Below, one piece after another: positions 7,415-15,781 of a stretch of DNA of 64,000 nucleotides (its first letter is position 1; each line of letters begins with the position of its first letter). This DNA is from Schumannella sp. 10F1B-5-1 (GTDB lineage Bacteria; Actinomycetota; Actinomycetes; Actinomycetales; Microbacteriaceae), in NCBI RefSeq assembly GCF_006517535.1, contig NZ_VHQH01000001.1, forward strand, positions 1-64,000, given 5' to 3'. Below the pieces are notes generated by a model. That model worked only from the letters and a program-made list of their open reading frames with translations. It searched no databases and had not been told where the DNA came from. Made by a program: the position numbers and the translations under genes.

Positions 7415-8071
7415 GTGCCCGTTCCGAGCGAAGCCACCACCTCATCCGCCGAACGCCACCTGCTGCGCGACGTCGTGCTCGAACGACTGCGCGACGCCAT
7501 CATGGACGGCACGCTGCAGCCCGGCGAATCGCTCAACGACAAGGAGCTGCAGGCCTGGCTCGGCGTCTCGCGCACGCCCATCCGCGACGCGATCAACGAG
7601 CTCACCCGCCGCGGCCTGATCGAGATGGAGCCGAACCGGTACACCCGCGTCGCCTCCCCCACTCAGGCCGATGCCCTCGACGCGATGCACACGCTCGGCA
7701 CCATCTACGGCGGCGCCGTGCGCCTCGGGGCGCTGCATCTCAGCGATGAGGATGCGGCGCTCATCCAGAAGCAGATCGCCGAGATGATCGCGGCGATGGG
7801 CGCGCAGGACATCGAGACGCTGCGCTCGCTCGTCTTCCCGACCTTCGACCTGTTCGTGCGGCGCTCGCAGAGCCCGCTGCTCATCAAGCTCGCCGCCGAC
7901 ACGGTCGACGGTCTGGCCTTCCGGGTGCGGGTCGAGCGCGTGCTCGAGCTGGTCGACGTCGAGCAGGTCGCGGCCGACTTCCGCGCGCTGGGCGAGGCCG
8001 CCGTCGCGCGCGATGCGATCGCCGCCGAGCTCGCGACCGAGCGCATCTTCCAGCTGCCCGAGACGGCCTAG
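7415..8071 (+). CDS. GntR-family transcriptional regulator (FCD-like)
   Basis: The winged helix-turn-helix spans about residues 12-75 and includes LRDAIMDGTLQPGESLNDKE and WLGVSRTPIRDAINELTRRG, the typical FadR/GntR operator-reading helix. The C-terminal ~140 residues are helical and FCD-like in length, but the usual metal-binding Asp/His set is not obvious. The GTG at 7415 is chosen because GGAG stands four bases upstream and the HTH begins normally; an in-frame ATG at 7373 has no ribosome-binding site. The protein would be 218 residues. No catabolic gene is adjacent, so the target is unknown. A pair of 61-bp palindromes follows the stop codon. Confidence 0.85.
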   Translation: MPVPSEATTSSAERHLLRDVVLERLRDAIMDGTLQPGESLNDKELQAWLGVSRTPIRDAINELTRRGLIEMEPNRYTRVASPTQADALDAMHTLGTIYGGAVRLGALHLSDEDAALIQKQIAEMIAAMGAQDIETLRSLVFPTFDLFVRRSQSPLLIKLAADTVDGLAFRVRVERVLELVDVEQVAADFRALGEAAVARDAIAAELATERIFQLPETA

Positions 8072-8109
8072 CCGCATCCACCCACCGCGGCCGTCCGGAG
8101 CCGGCGCTC

Positions 8110-8170
8110 CGAGGGTGGCCAGAAACGCACACCCCGCCCGGCGCGTCGCGGGCATTCGTGGCCACCCTCG
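8110..8170. repeat. 61-bp palindromic element, copy 2a
   Basis: It has the same CGAGGGTGGCCA / TGGCCACCCTCG ends as the copies at 635 and 709. It begins 38 bases after the GntR stop codon and lies between two genes on the plus strand. Confidence 0.85.
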
Positions 8171-8185
8171 CCGGATCACGTGCCG

Positions 8186-8244
8186 CGAGTGGCCATGAAT
8201 GAACGGCCCGGTCCGCGTGTCGCGAGCATTCGCGGCCACCTTCG
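8186..8244. repeat. Palindromic element, copy 2b (59 bp, diverged)
   Basis: This is the second member of the second tandem pair. Its left end reads CGAGTGGCCATGAATG, two bases shorter than the consensus, and its right end is GGCCACCTTCG, so both arms have decayed while the inner ATGAATG...GCATTC part is kept. It ends 68 bases before the Nudix gene. Confidence 0.75.
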
Positions 8245-8312
8245 AGGGTGCGACACGGGATGCGTGCTCGAGGCTCCGCGGCGGATCAGCTCGCCGCGCC
8301 TAGCCTCGAGCC

Positions 8313-8969
8313 ATGACCCTCGGCATCGACGAACCCGACGCCCGCGGCCGCACCGGCCTCGACCAGGTCGGCCGCGACCTGACCGGCAACCCCGACGTCG
8401 TGGTGCGCGACGTCGAGCTGCTGGCGAGCGCCTGGCACGTGCTGCGCCGCACCACGATCGACGTGCGCGACGCCGACGGCGCCTGGAGCACCCAGGTGCG
8501 CGAGACCTACGACCGCGGCGACGGCGCGACGATCCTGCTCTACGACGCCGAGCGCCGCACCGTGCTGCTGACGCGGCAGTTCCGCTACCCGGCCTACGTC
8601 AACGCGCATCCCGACGGCCTGCTGATCGAGGCGGTCGCCGGCCTGCTCGACGACGATGGCCCCGAGGATGCGATCCGCCGCGAGGCCGAGGAGGAGTCGG
8701 GCCACGCGGTCGGCTCGCCCGAGTTCCTGTGGTCGATCTACATGAGCCCCGGCTCGGTGACCGAACGCGTGCACTTCTTCGCCGCCCCGTACTCGGCGGC
8801 GACGCGGGTGAGCGCCGGCGGCGGGGTCGCCGAGGAGGGCGAGCGGATCGAGCTGGTCGAGCTCGACGTCGACGCCGCCGTCGCGGCGATCGGCACGAGC
8901 ATCCTGGACGCGAAGACGATCATGCTGCTGCAGTGGGCCGTGCTGTCGGGCCCCTTCGCCCGCGGCTGA
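8313..8969 (+). CDS. Nudix hydrolase, NudK/YffH (ADP-ribose pyrophosphatase-like) type
   Basis: The 218-residue protein carries a Nudix box around residues 108-132 (AGLLDDDGPEDAIRREAEEE, then SGH). The central REAEEE provides the Mg2+-binding glutamates. The glutamate usually found six residues after the first glycine is a glycine here; NudK has DNDEPE where this protein has DDDGPE. Upstream residues (TILLYDAERRTVLLTRQFRYP) and downstream residues (SPGSVTERVHFFAAPY) match the NudK/GDP-mannose pyrophosphatase branch, whose members cleave nucleoside diphosphate sugars or ADP-ribose. It stands alone on the plus strand and ends 12 bases from the convergent tetR gene. The exact substrate is not predictable. 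Confidence 0.9.
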   Translation: MTLGIDEPDARGRTGLDQVGRDLTGNPDVVVRDVELLASAWHVLRRTTIDVRDADGAWSTQVRETYDRGDGATILLYDAERRTVLLTRQFRYPAYVNAHPDGLLIEAVAGLLDDDGPEDAIRREAEEESGHAVGSPEFLWSIYMSPGSVTERVHFFAAPYSAATRVSAGGGVAEEGERIELVELDVDAAVAAIGTSILDAKTIMLLQWAVLSGPFARG

Positions 8970-8981
8970 TATCGGCGCTCG

Positions 8982-9641
8982 TCAGGCGCGGTCGCGCGGC
9001 CACCAGGTGGGCAGCTGGGCGAGCATGTCGCGCTGCGCCGCCGCGACGGCGGCCGGGTCGTCGGCGGCGTCGGCGGCCTCCGAGGCGAGCCAGGCGAGCG
9101 ACGCCGCCGCGACCCCGCCCGAGAGCTGCGCGGCGGCGATGCCGGATGCGGCGCCCGGCACCTCGACGCCGGCGCGCCCGAGCGCGTCGATCGCCAGCTG
9201 GGCGCGGCGGCCGAGCGTCTCGCGCAGCTTGCGGCCGAACAGCGGCGACTGCGCCATGCTGCGGTACATCTCGCGATGCGCGGCGAGCTCGGCGAGCTGG
9301 TCGGCGAGCGCCGTCTCATAGAGCTCGGCGAGCCCGGCCGCGTCGTCGGCCTCGGTGATCGCGGCGTCGTCGACGGCCGCGATGCCGTCGATCACCTCGG
9401 CGAGCGCATCGGCGGCCGCCGCATCCACATCGGGCCAGTGCCCGTAGAACGTGACGCGGTGGATGCCCGCCCGGCGACAGATCTCGGCGACCGTGAGCTC
9501 GGACAGCGGCACCTCGGCGAGGGCGGTGCGCACCGCATCCAGCACGGCGACGCGGGTGCGCAGCGCGCGCGGCTCGGCACGGTCGGCCGCGTCGCTGCCC
9601 GAGCGGGCGGGGCGCGAAGAAGGGATGCTCACGTCGGACAT
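8982..9641 (-). CDS. TetR-family transcriptional regulator
   Basis: The 219-residue protein has a disordered start (about 25 residues) followed by a TetR helix-turn-helix: VLDAVRTALAEVPLSELTV, then AEICRRAGIHRVTFYGHW (residues ~32-70). The remaining helices form the ligand domain, ending AQLPTWWPRDRA. No target operon is adjacent: on one side is the convergent Nudix gene and on the other a 364-base spacer and the 3' end of an SDR gene. A long run of Ala-rich helices is typical of GC-rich regulators. Ligand and target are unknown. Confidence 0.87.
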   Translation of the reverse strand: MSDVSIPSSRPARSGSDAADRAEPRALRTRVAVLDAVRTALAEVPLSELTVAEICRRAGIHRVTFYGHWPDVDAAAADALAEVIDGIAAVDDAAITEADDAAGLAELYETALADQLAELAAHREMYRSMAQSPLFGRKLRETLGRRAQLAIDALGRAGVEVPGAASGIAAAQLSGGVAAASLAWLASEAADAADDPAAVAAAQRDMLAQLPTWWPRDRA

Positions 9642-10005
9642 GCTCCCACCGTCGGAGTCGAGACGCGCTCAGCCGCGCGATGCCCGGGCGCCGGGATGCC
9701 GTCCGGGGCGCAGGGCGCGGGGGTGCCGGGGGGGCGTGGCCATGCCGGCCCCTCGGGCGGGGATGCGCGCCGGGCGGTGCGCACGGAGTCCGCATCCGGC
9801 GTGCATCCTCGCCCGAGGGAGCCGACCGGGCCGGCGTGCCGGCCGGATAAGCGGCCGTGCGCGCCGCTCGGCGAGCCGGCGGGTGAGAGCACGAGGGTGG
9901 GGAGCGACGGCGGCACCTCCCAGTGACCGCCGCCGCACCCCGGTCTGGGGTCGGCGCAGGGCGCCGCAGCGCAGCGCGCGCCAGCGCCACGCGCCGCCGG
10001 GCGCG
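9642..10005. other. Non-coding spacer between tetR and the SDR gene
   Basis: No gene with credible codon use and start was found on either strand. A short hairpin GGCCGGC-GT-GCCGGCC (9829-9844) is present. The spacer must hold the promoter of the tetR gene on its left; no clear -35/-10 pair or operator palindrome could be picked out. Confidence 0.5.
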
Positions 10006-10782
10006 TCAGCGCACGGCCGCCTGTCCGCCGTCGACGGGCAGCAACTGGCCGGTGATGAAGCGCGAGGCCTCGCTGGCGAGGAACACCATGACGGGCCCGA
10101 GGTCGCGGTCGGGGTCGCCGTACTTCTGGCCGAGGGCGATCGACTGCTCGTTCTGCCAGAAGTTTGCGGTGCGGCCGGCCTCGTCGAGGCGGGCGATCGC
10201 CGCGTCGTACATCGGCGTCGCGATCGCGGGCAGGATCGCGTTGACGCGCACGCCATCCTTGCCGAACGCAGCGGCGGCGGTGCGGGTCCACGAGTGCACG
10301 GCGCCCTTGGCGGCCGAGTAGGCGGGGGCGACGGGCTCCTGGCGCAAGCCCGAGATCGAGCCGAAGTTGATGATCGAGCCGCGCTTCTGCGGGGCCATGT
10401 GCCGGTAGGCGGCCTGGTTGACGAGCATGGTGCCGCGCACGCAGACGGCGAACATGAGGTCCCAGTCCTCGACCGTGACCGAGGCGGCGTCGCCCGAGCG
10501 CTGGATCGCGGCGGGGTGCGCGACCGCATCCAGGCCGCCGAGCTGGATGACGGCGGCGTCGAAGGCGGCATCCACCGAGGCCTTGTCGCTGATGTCGACC
10601 TTCATGAAGGTCGCGGTGCCGGGGCCGGCGGCGGTCGCGGCCTCGGTGACCTCGAGCCCGGCCTGCTCGTTGACGTCCATGCTGACGACGTCGGCGCCGG
10701 CCGCGACGTAGGTGCGCACGGTCGCGGCGCCCATGCCGCTGGCGCCGCCGGTGACGATGATCTTGTAGTCGGAGATCTCCAC
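10006..10782 (-). CDS. Short-chain dehydrogenase/reductase
   Basis: The 258-residue protein is a classical SDR: cofactor motif TGGASGMGAA (residues ~10-19), the acidic VVSMDVNE after beta-2 suggesting NAD(H) preference, and the catalytic Ser in INFGSISG with YSAAK (Tyr and Lys). The C terminus SRFITGQLLPVDGGQ is typical. The usual NNAG motif reads AHPAA, a noticeable deviation. The GTG at 10782 is preceded by GAAGGAG. It is divergent from the APC permease gene and may act on the same substrate as the permease/aminotransferase pair, but this is only inferred from position. Substrate unknown. Confidence 0.9.
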   Translation of the reverse strand: MEISDYKIIVTGGASGMGAATVRTYVAAGADVVSMDVNEQAGLEVTEAATAAGPGTATFMKVDISDKASVDAAFDAAVIQLGGLDAVAHPAAIQRSGDAASVTVEDWDLMFAVCVRGTMLVNQAAYRHMAPQKRGSIINFGSISGLRQEPVAPAYSAAKGAVHSWTRTAAAAFGKDGVRVNAILPAIATPMYDAAIARLDEAGRTANFWQNEQSIALGQKYGDPDRDLGPVMVFLASEASRFITGQLLPVDGGQAAVR

Positions 10783-10830
10783 GATCCCTGCTCCTTCGCT
10801 GGTTCCTGGCGGGAATCCCTCCCGTCGGCC

Positions 10831-10850
10831 ATAAACATACGCCTGTAAAT
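10831..10850. promoter_or_regulatory. AT-rich divergent promoter/operator candidate
   Basis: ATAAACATACGCCTGTAAAT is the only AT-rich point of the 333-base spacer between the divergent SDR (10782) and APC permease (11116) genes. Its ends form an imperfect inverted repeat (ATAAACA against TGTAAAT). It is about 50 bases from the SDR start. The remainder of the spacer is Pro/Ala-coding-like GC sequence with no convincing gene; GAGAGGA before 11116 is the permease ribosome-binding site. Confidence 0.35.
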
Positions 10851-11115
10851 CAGCGCGCGTTGACGCGGCGACACGATGCGGCGCAGGCGGACAATGCGTC
10901 CAGCGGATGCCGAAACCAGGACAGAATGTCGCTCGCCCCGCGATTCCCCCGCTCGGTACTGTGCCCCGAGTCCGCGCACCGTCGCGCGGACCGGGCCCGG
11001 CCCGCATCCATCTCCCCCGCATCCGCCGCCTCGCCGCCCCCGCAGCACCGCGGCGGGCGCACCACCCCCGCACCGCATCCACTGGAGTGATAGCCCGACC
11101 TGAGAGGACCGCCGC

Positions 11116-12546
11116 ATGAGCGACGCGCAGCCCACCTCCAGCCTGAAGCGCAACCTCGGCCTGTGGGCCATCGTCGGCCTCGGCCTCGGCTATATGACGC
11201 CGACCGTCGTCTTCGACACCTTCGGCATCGTCAGCGAGACCACGAGCGGGGCGGTGCCGTCGTCGTACGTGATCGCGCTGATCATCATGCTGCTCACGGC
11301 GATCAGCTACGGGAAGATGGTGCGCGTCTTCCCGAGCGCGGGCTCGGCGTTCACCTATGTGCGCGAGGCCATCCACCCGAACCTCGGCTTCATGGTCGGC
11401 TGGTCGTCGCTGCTCGACTACCTGCTGCTGCCGATGGTCAACGCGCTCATCATCCGGCTCTATGTCGAGCAGGTGTTCCCCGACTTCCCGTCGTGGCTCA
11501 CCGTGCTGCTCTATGCGATCGTCGCCACTGCGATCATCGCCTACTCGATGCGCGGCACCTCGAACATCAACATGGTGCTGCTCATCGGCGCCGTCAGCGT
11601 GATCGTGATCTTCGTCGTGATCGTGATCGTGCAGCTCGTGAACGGCGAGGGCGCCGGCACGATCGCCAGCACCACGCCGTTCGCGCACGAGGGCGTCGCC
11701 CTGCCGGCGCTGCTGACCGGCGCGACCGTCGTCTGCTTCTCGTTCATCGGCTTCGACGCCGTCACGATGTACACCGAAGAGGCGAAGTCGACCAAGATCA
11801 TGCCGCGCGCGATCATGCTCACGGTGCTGCTCGGCGGCCTGATCTTCCTGGTCGCGGCCTACTTCACGCAGCTGCGCTTCCCCGACAACAGCCAGTTCGG
11901 CGAGTTCACCGACGACCCACTGCCCCAGATCGGACTCATCGTCGGCGGACAGGTCTTCCAGGCCGTGTTCGTCGGGGCCGGCTTCGTCGCGGCGGTCGCC
12001 TCGGGTCTCGCCTCGCACGCGAGCGTCGCCCGCATGCTGCTCGTAATGGGCCGCAACAACGTGCTGCCGAAGGCCGTGTTCGGACGCGTGAACTCCACGA
12101 CCCGCACCCCGATCTTCAACGTCGTGCTCGTCGGCGCCGTCTGCCTGCTGGCGACGTTCATGTCGCTCGAGCTCGTCTCGGCGTTCATCAACTTCGGCGC
12201 GCTCATCGCCTTCACGGCGGTGAACCTGTCGGTGATCTTCCAGTTCGCGATCCGCGGCCACCGTGTGCGCACCGCTCGCGAGGTGCTGAGCTACGTGATC
12301 ATGCCGGGCGTCGCGATGCTGCTGACCGGCATCCTCTGGACCCAGCTGCACTCGGATGCCCTCATCGCCGGCGCGGTCTGGGCGGCCGTCGGGTTCATCT
12401 GGCTGCTCGTGATCACGCGCGGCTTCCGCCGCCAGCCGCAGGGCTTCGACGAGGCGCAGCCGGTCACCGGCTTCAACAAGCTCGCGGTGGAGGAGTCGGA
12501 GACCGAGTCGGAGGCGGAGTCGGAGTCGGAGGCGCCGCGCGGCTGA
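11116..12546 (+). CDS. APC-superfamily amino acid/polyamine permease
   Basis: The 476-residue protein has about 12 membrane segments and the APC start LGLWAIVGLGLGYMTPTVVFDTFG, where the helix-1 glycines form the substrate site. Sequence such as FSFIGFDAVTMYTEEAKSTK (helix 6) is typical of the putrescine/amino-acid permease branch (PuuP-like). It imports an amine or amino acid with proton symport. The C-terminal ~20 residues are a Glu/Ser repeat (EESETESEAESESEA) made from GGAGTC-type hexamers, probably dispensable. It is followed after a 73-bp inverted repeat by the kinase-aminotransferase fusion gene, so the permease probably brings in the substrate of that enzyme. Confidence 0.9.
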   Translation: MSDAQPTSSLKRNLGLWAIVGLGLGYMTPTVVFDTFGIVSETTSGAVPSSYVIALIIMLLTAISYGKMVRVFPSAGSAFTYVREAIHPNLGFMVGWSSLLDYLLLPMVNALIIRLYVEQVFPDFPSWLTVLLYAIVATAIIAYSMRGTSNINMVLLIGAVSVIVIFVVIVIVQLVNGEGAGTIASTTPFAHEGVALPALLTGATVVCFSFIGFDAVTMYTEEAKSTKIMPRAIMLTVLLGGLIFLVAAYFTQLRFPDNSQFGEFTDDPLPQIGLIVGGQVFQAVFVGAGFVAAVASGLASHASVARMLLVMGRNNVLPKAVFGRVNSTTRTPIFNVVLVGAVCLLATFMSLELVSAFINFGALIAFTAVNLSVIFQFAIRGHRVRTAREVLSYVIMPGVAMLLTGILWTQLHSDALIAGAVWAAVGFIWLLVITRGFRRQPQGFDEAQPVTGFNKLAVEESETESEAESESEAPRG

Positions 12547-12589
12547 GACCGCCGCTGCGCGCGCCCCGCGTGTGCCGCTGCCCGGACCG

Positions 12590-12662
12590 TCTCAAGGAGT
12601 TGCTGTAACGGGAGTGGCCCGTGTTGCTCATCCGCCGCATCCGTTACAGCAACTCCTTGAGA
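12590..12662. repeat. 73-bp inverted repeat with perfect 22-bp arms
   Basis: The arms at 12590-12611 and 12641-12662 are exact reverse complements (outer end TCTCAAGGAG, inner end CTGTAACGG) around a 29-base loop. It starts 43 bases after the permease stop codon and ends 15 bases before the chosen ATG of the next gene, so it would form a very stable hairpin in the leader of that gene. No ribosome-binding site of normal strength follows it. Confidence 0.95.
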
Positions 12663-12677
12663 TGGTTCGATACGAGC

Positions 12678-15600
12678 ATGAGCGAGCGCCTCTTCGACTA
12701 CTTCGAGCACGTCGAGCTGGCGACGCCGACGATCGGCGCCGCCGAGGCCGAGCGGCTGCTGCGCAGCGAGTTCGGGCTGGATGCGCGGCTCGAGTCGCTC
12801 GGAAGCCAGCAGGACCAGAACTTCCTGGTGTGGGCCGCGGGCGCGGACGTCGTTGCGGATGGCGCGGACGCGGTTTCGGATGACAGGCGCCCCCAAGCCG
12901 CATTCGGCCCCGGCGACCCCGCCCATCCGAAACCCGAGACCGGCGGCGCGGCCGGCGACCCCGCCCATCCGAAGCCGGGCGCAGGTGCGCGGCCCGCCGA
13001 GCCGCTCGGCGTGCTCAAGCTCAGCAACCCCGTGTTCAGCGCCGCCGAGATCGACCTGCAGACGCGGGCCGCCGAGCGGGTCGCCGCCGCGTGGCCCGAG
13101 CTGTGCATCCCGAAGCTGGTGCACGGCGAGCGCGGTGCGTGCACCGGATGGTGGGAGACCTCGCAGGGTCGGCTGAACGCCCGCGTGATCGAGTTCGTCG
13201 CGGGCAGCACGCTCACGGGCTCGCGCTACCTCGCTCCCGCGACCGCGGCGCGGATGGGCGAGCTCGCCGCGCAGGTGCAGCTCGCGCTGGCCGGCCTCGA
13301 GCATCCCGCCGGCGCCCGCACCCTGCAGTGGGATCTGCAGCACGCGAGCCGCGTGATCGCGACCCTCGCTCCCGACGAGCCCGACGCCGCCGTGCGCGAC
13401 GAGGTGCTCGCCGCCGCCCGCGACGCCGAGGCCGCCCTCGCCCCGCTCGTCAATCGCCTGCCCCGCCAGCTCGGCCACTTCGACGTGACCGACGACAACA
13501 TCCTGCGCCCCGACTCCCCCGGAGCCCTGCCCGACGCCGTGATCGACTTCGGCGACGTGCTCGAGTCGTGGGCCGTCGGCGAGCTCGCGGTGACCGTGTC
13601 GTCGCTGCTGCACCACGACGGGGCGACGCCGCTCTCGGCGCTGCCCGCGATCCGGGCGTTCCACGCGCGGCGTCCGCTGAGCTCCGACGAGGTGGATGCG
13701 CTGTGGCCGCTCGTCGTGCTGCGCGGCGCCGTGCTCGTGCTCAGCGGGCGCGCGCAGGTGCGCCTCGACGACGACAACGCCTACGCGAGCAGCGCGCTCG
13801 AGCGCGAGCACCGCATCCTGTCGGTCGCGACGTCGGTGCCGCTCGCGGTCGCGACGCGGGCGATCCGGGATGCGCTGGGCCTGCCGCTCACGCCGGCCCC
13901 GACCTGGGGTGGCGGAGCGGTGCTGTCGCTCGACGGCGCGGTCGTGCTCGACGCCGGCACCATGGCGGAGCTCAACGACGAGGGGCGGTGGATGCGCGCC
14001 GACGCCCTGGCCGACGCCGCCCTCGGCGCGCTCGCGTCGGGAGCGCCCGCCGTGGTGCTGCCCGCCGGACGCGCGGTGCTGACCGGAGCTCCGATGCGCA
14101 CGCCGGTCGCGCCGGCGACCGTGCCGACAGCGGCGACGCTGTGGCTCGCCGCGGCGAGGGAGGTGCGCGTCGGCGACGGCGACGCCTCCGCCGAGGTCGC
14201 GACGGTGCCGGGCGAGTTCACGCTCAGCCACGGCGGCGTGACCCTGCGCTTCGCCGCCGACGGGCCCGACGGCCTCGACGGTCTCGACGGCGCCACCCTC
14301 CCTGCCCGCACCCCGATCGCCGTGAGTCTCGTGCGGCCCGACGCCGGCTCGCGCATCCCGGAGCGCGTCGAAGCCGCATGGGCGACCGGCTGGGCAGCCC
14401 TCGTCGGCGACCCTTCTGAAGCGCTCGGGCTGGCCGCACCCGCGGCTTCCGCACCCGCGACCGCCCCCACCTCATCCACCCCCGCACCCGACCCCCTCGC
14501 CCGCCGCGAGCGCGTGCTCGCCGAGGTGCAGGAGCACTACTACGCGCGTCCGCCGCAGATCGAGCGCGGCTGGCGCGAGCACCTCGTCGACGTCGACGGA
14601 CGCGTGTACCTCGACATGGTCAACAACGTGACGTCGGTCGGGCACGCGCATCCCCGCATCGCGGCGGCCGTGCATCGGCAGCTGCGGCTGCTCAACACGA
14701 ACTCGCGCTTCCACTACGGCGCGATCGTCGACTATGCCGAGCGGCTGACCGCGTTGCTGCCCGGCGAGCTCGACACCGTCTTCTTCGTGAACTCCGGCTC
14801 GGAGGCGACCGACCTGGCGATCCGGCTGGCGATGGCCGCGACCGGGCGCACCGACATCGTGGCGATGCGCGAGGCCTATCACGGCTGGACCTACGCGAGC
14901 GATGCGGTGTCGACCTCGATCGCCGACAACCCGAACGCGCTCGCGACGCGCCCCGACTGGGTGCACACGGTGGATGCGGCGAACAGCTATCGGGGCAGGC
15001 ACCGCGGCGACGACGCGGCCCGATACGCGCCGGAGGCGGCCGCGCGCATCCACGAGCTCGCCGCATCCGGACACGCCCCGGCCGGATTCATCGCCGAGAC
15101 CTACTTCGGCAACGCCGGCGGCGTCGCCCTGCCCGAGGGCTACCTGCGCGAGGTCTACGCGGCCGTGCGCGCCGAGGGCGGGCTCGCGATCGCCGACGAG
15201 GTGCAGGTCGGCTTCGGCCGGCTCGGCGAGTGGTTCTGGGGCTTCGAGCAGCAGAATGCGGTGCCCGACGTCGTCGCCGTCGCCAAGTCGATCGGCAACG
15301 GTCATCCACTGGGCGCCGTCGTCACCCGCCGCGAGATCGCCGACCGCTACCGCGCGGGCGGCTACTTCTTCTCGTCGACGGGCGGATCCCCCGTGTCGTC
15401 GGTGGTCGGGTCGACCGTGCTCGACATCATCCGCGATGAGGGTCTGCAGGCCAACGCCCGCGAGGTCGGCGCGCACCTCGCCGCCCGGCTGCGCGCCCTC
15501 GGCGAGCGCCACGAGATCGTGGGCGCCGTGCACGGCTCGGGCCTCTACCTCGGCCTCGAGTTCGTGCGCTCGCGCGCGACGCTCGAGCCGGCCACCGAGG

Positions 15601-15764
15601 AGACCGCCGCGATCTGCGACCGCCTGCTCGAGCTCGGCGTCATCATGCAGCCGACCGGCGACTTCCAGAACGTGCTCAAGATCAAGCCGCCGCTGTGCCT
15701 CACGGCCGAGTCGGCCGACTACTTCGCCGACATGCTCGACCGGGTGCTGACGACGGGGTGGTGA
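12678..15764 (+). CDS. Kinase-aminotransferase fusion: APH-type kinase plus class-III PLP enzyme (phospho-lyase-like)
   Basis: The protein is about 1028 residues. Residues 1-400 form an aminoglycoside-phosphotransferase-type kinase with the catalytic loop HFDVTDDN (~267) and metal-binding IDFGD (~288). Residues ~410-600 are a beta-rich region of unclear fold. Residues ~600-1028 are a class-III aminotransferase: FVNSGSEATDLAIRLA, ADEVQVGFGR, and the PLP lysine K870 in AKSIGNGHP. The closest known logic is hydroxylysine kinase plus the ethanolamine-phosphate and phosphohydroxylysine phospho-lyases, which phosphorylate an amino alcohol and then eliminate phosphate and ammonia; bacterial fusions of these activities are known. 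An in-frame palindromic insert (~53-111) interrupts the kinase N lobe. The ATG at 12678 begins the conserved part; a GTG at 12621 lies inside the hairpin. The neighbouring permease probably supplies the substrate. Confidence 0.9.
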   Translation: MSERLFDYFEHVELATPTIGAAEAERLLRSEFGLDARLESLGSQQDQNFLVWAAGADVVADGADAVSDDRRPQAAFGPGDPAHPKPETGGAAGDPAHPKPGAGARPAEPLGVLKLSNPVFSAAEIDLQTRAAERVAAAWPELCIPKLVHGERGACTGWWETSQGRLNARVIEFVAGSTLTGSRYLAPATAARMGELAAQVQLALAGLEHPAGARTLQWDLQHASRVIATLAPDEPDAAVRDEVLAAARDAEAALAPLVNRLPRQLGHFDVTDDNILRPDSPGALPDAVIDFGDVLESWAVGELAVTVSSLLHHDGATPLSALPAIRAFHARRPLSSDEVDALWPLVVLRGAVLVLSGRAQVRLDDDNAYASSALEREHRILSVATSVPLAVATRAIRDALGLPLTPAPTWGGGAVLSLDGAVVLDAGTMAELNDEGRWMRADALADAALGALASGAPAVVLPAGRAVLTGAPMRTPVAPATVPTAATLWLAAAREVRVGDGDASAEVATVPGEFTLSHGGVTLRFAADGPDGLDGLDGATLPARTPIAVSLVRPDAGSRIPERVEAAWATGWAALVGDPSEALGLAAPAASAPATAPTSSTPAPDPLARRERVLAEVQEHYYARPPQIERGWREHLVDVDGRVYLDMVNNVTSVGHAHPRIAAAVHRQLRLLNTNSRFHYGAIVDYAERLTALLPGELDTVFFVNSGSEATDLAIRLAMAATGRTDIVAMREAYHGWTYASDAVSTSIADNPNALATRPDWVHTVDAANSYRGRHRGDDAARYAPEAAARIHELAASGHAPAGFIAETYFGNAGGVALPEGYLREVYAAVRAEGGLAIADEVQVGFGRLGEWFWGFEQQNAVPDVVAVAKSIGNGHPLGAVVTRREIADRYRAGGYFFSSTGGSPVSSVVGSTVLDIIRDEGLQANAREVGAHLAARLRALGERHEIVGAVHGSGLYLGLEFVRSRATLEPATEETAAICDRLLELGVIMQPTGDFQNVLKIKPPLCLTAESADYFADMLDRVLTTGW
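12872..12973. repeat. Palindromic/direct repeat insert inside the kinase domain
   Basis: GGTTTCGGATG (12872-12882) is the exact reverse complement of CATCCGAAACC (12924-12934). A 22-base direct repeat (12910-12931 and 12952-12973, 42-base period) encodes GDPAHPKP twice. It sits in a segment of about 55 residues where relatives have roughly ten, between NFLVW and VLKLSNP, so it looks like inserted and later duplicated DNA that kept the frame. Confidence 0.8.
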
Positions 15765-15781
15765 GGGGGCGCAGGACCCCG

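Noticed and set aside
12621-12677. GTG at 12621 as the start of the kinase-aminotransferase fusion
   Set aside because: It lies in the loop of the 73-bp hairpin and adds 19 residues read from the repeat. The conserved part begins at the ATG at 12678.
14000-14480. M23 peptidase-type middle domain in the fusion protein
   Set aside because: Relatives are sometimes annotated this way, but no HxH or other metal motif can be seen in this stretch.
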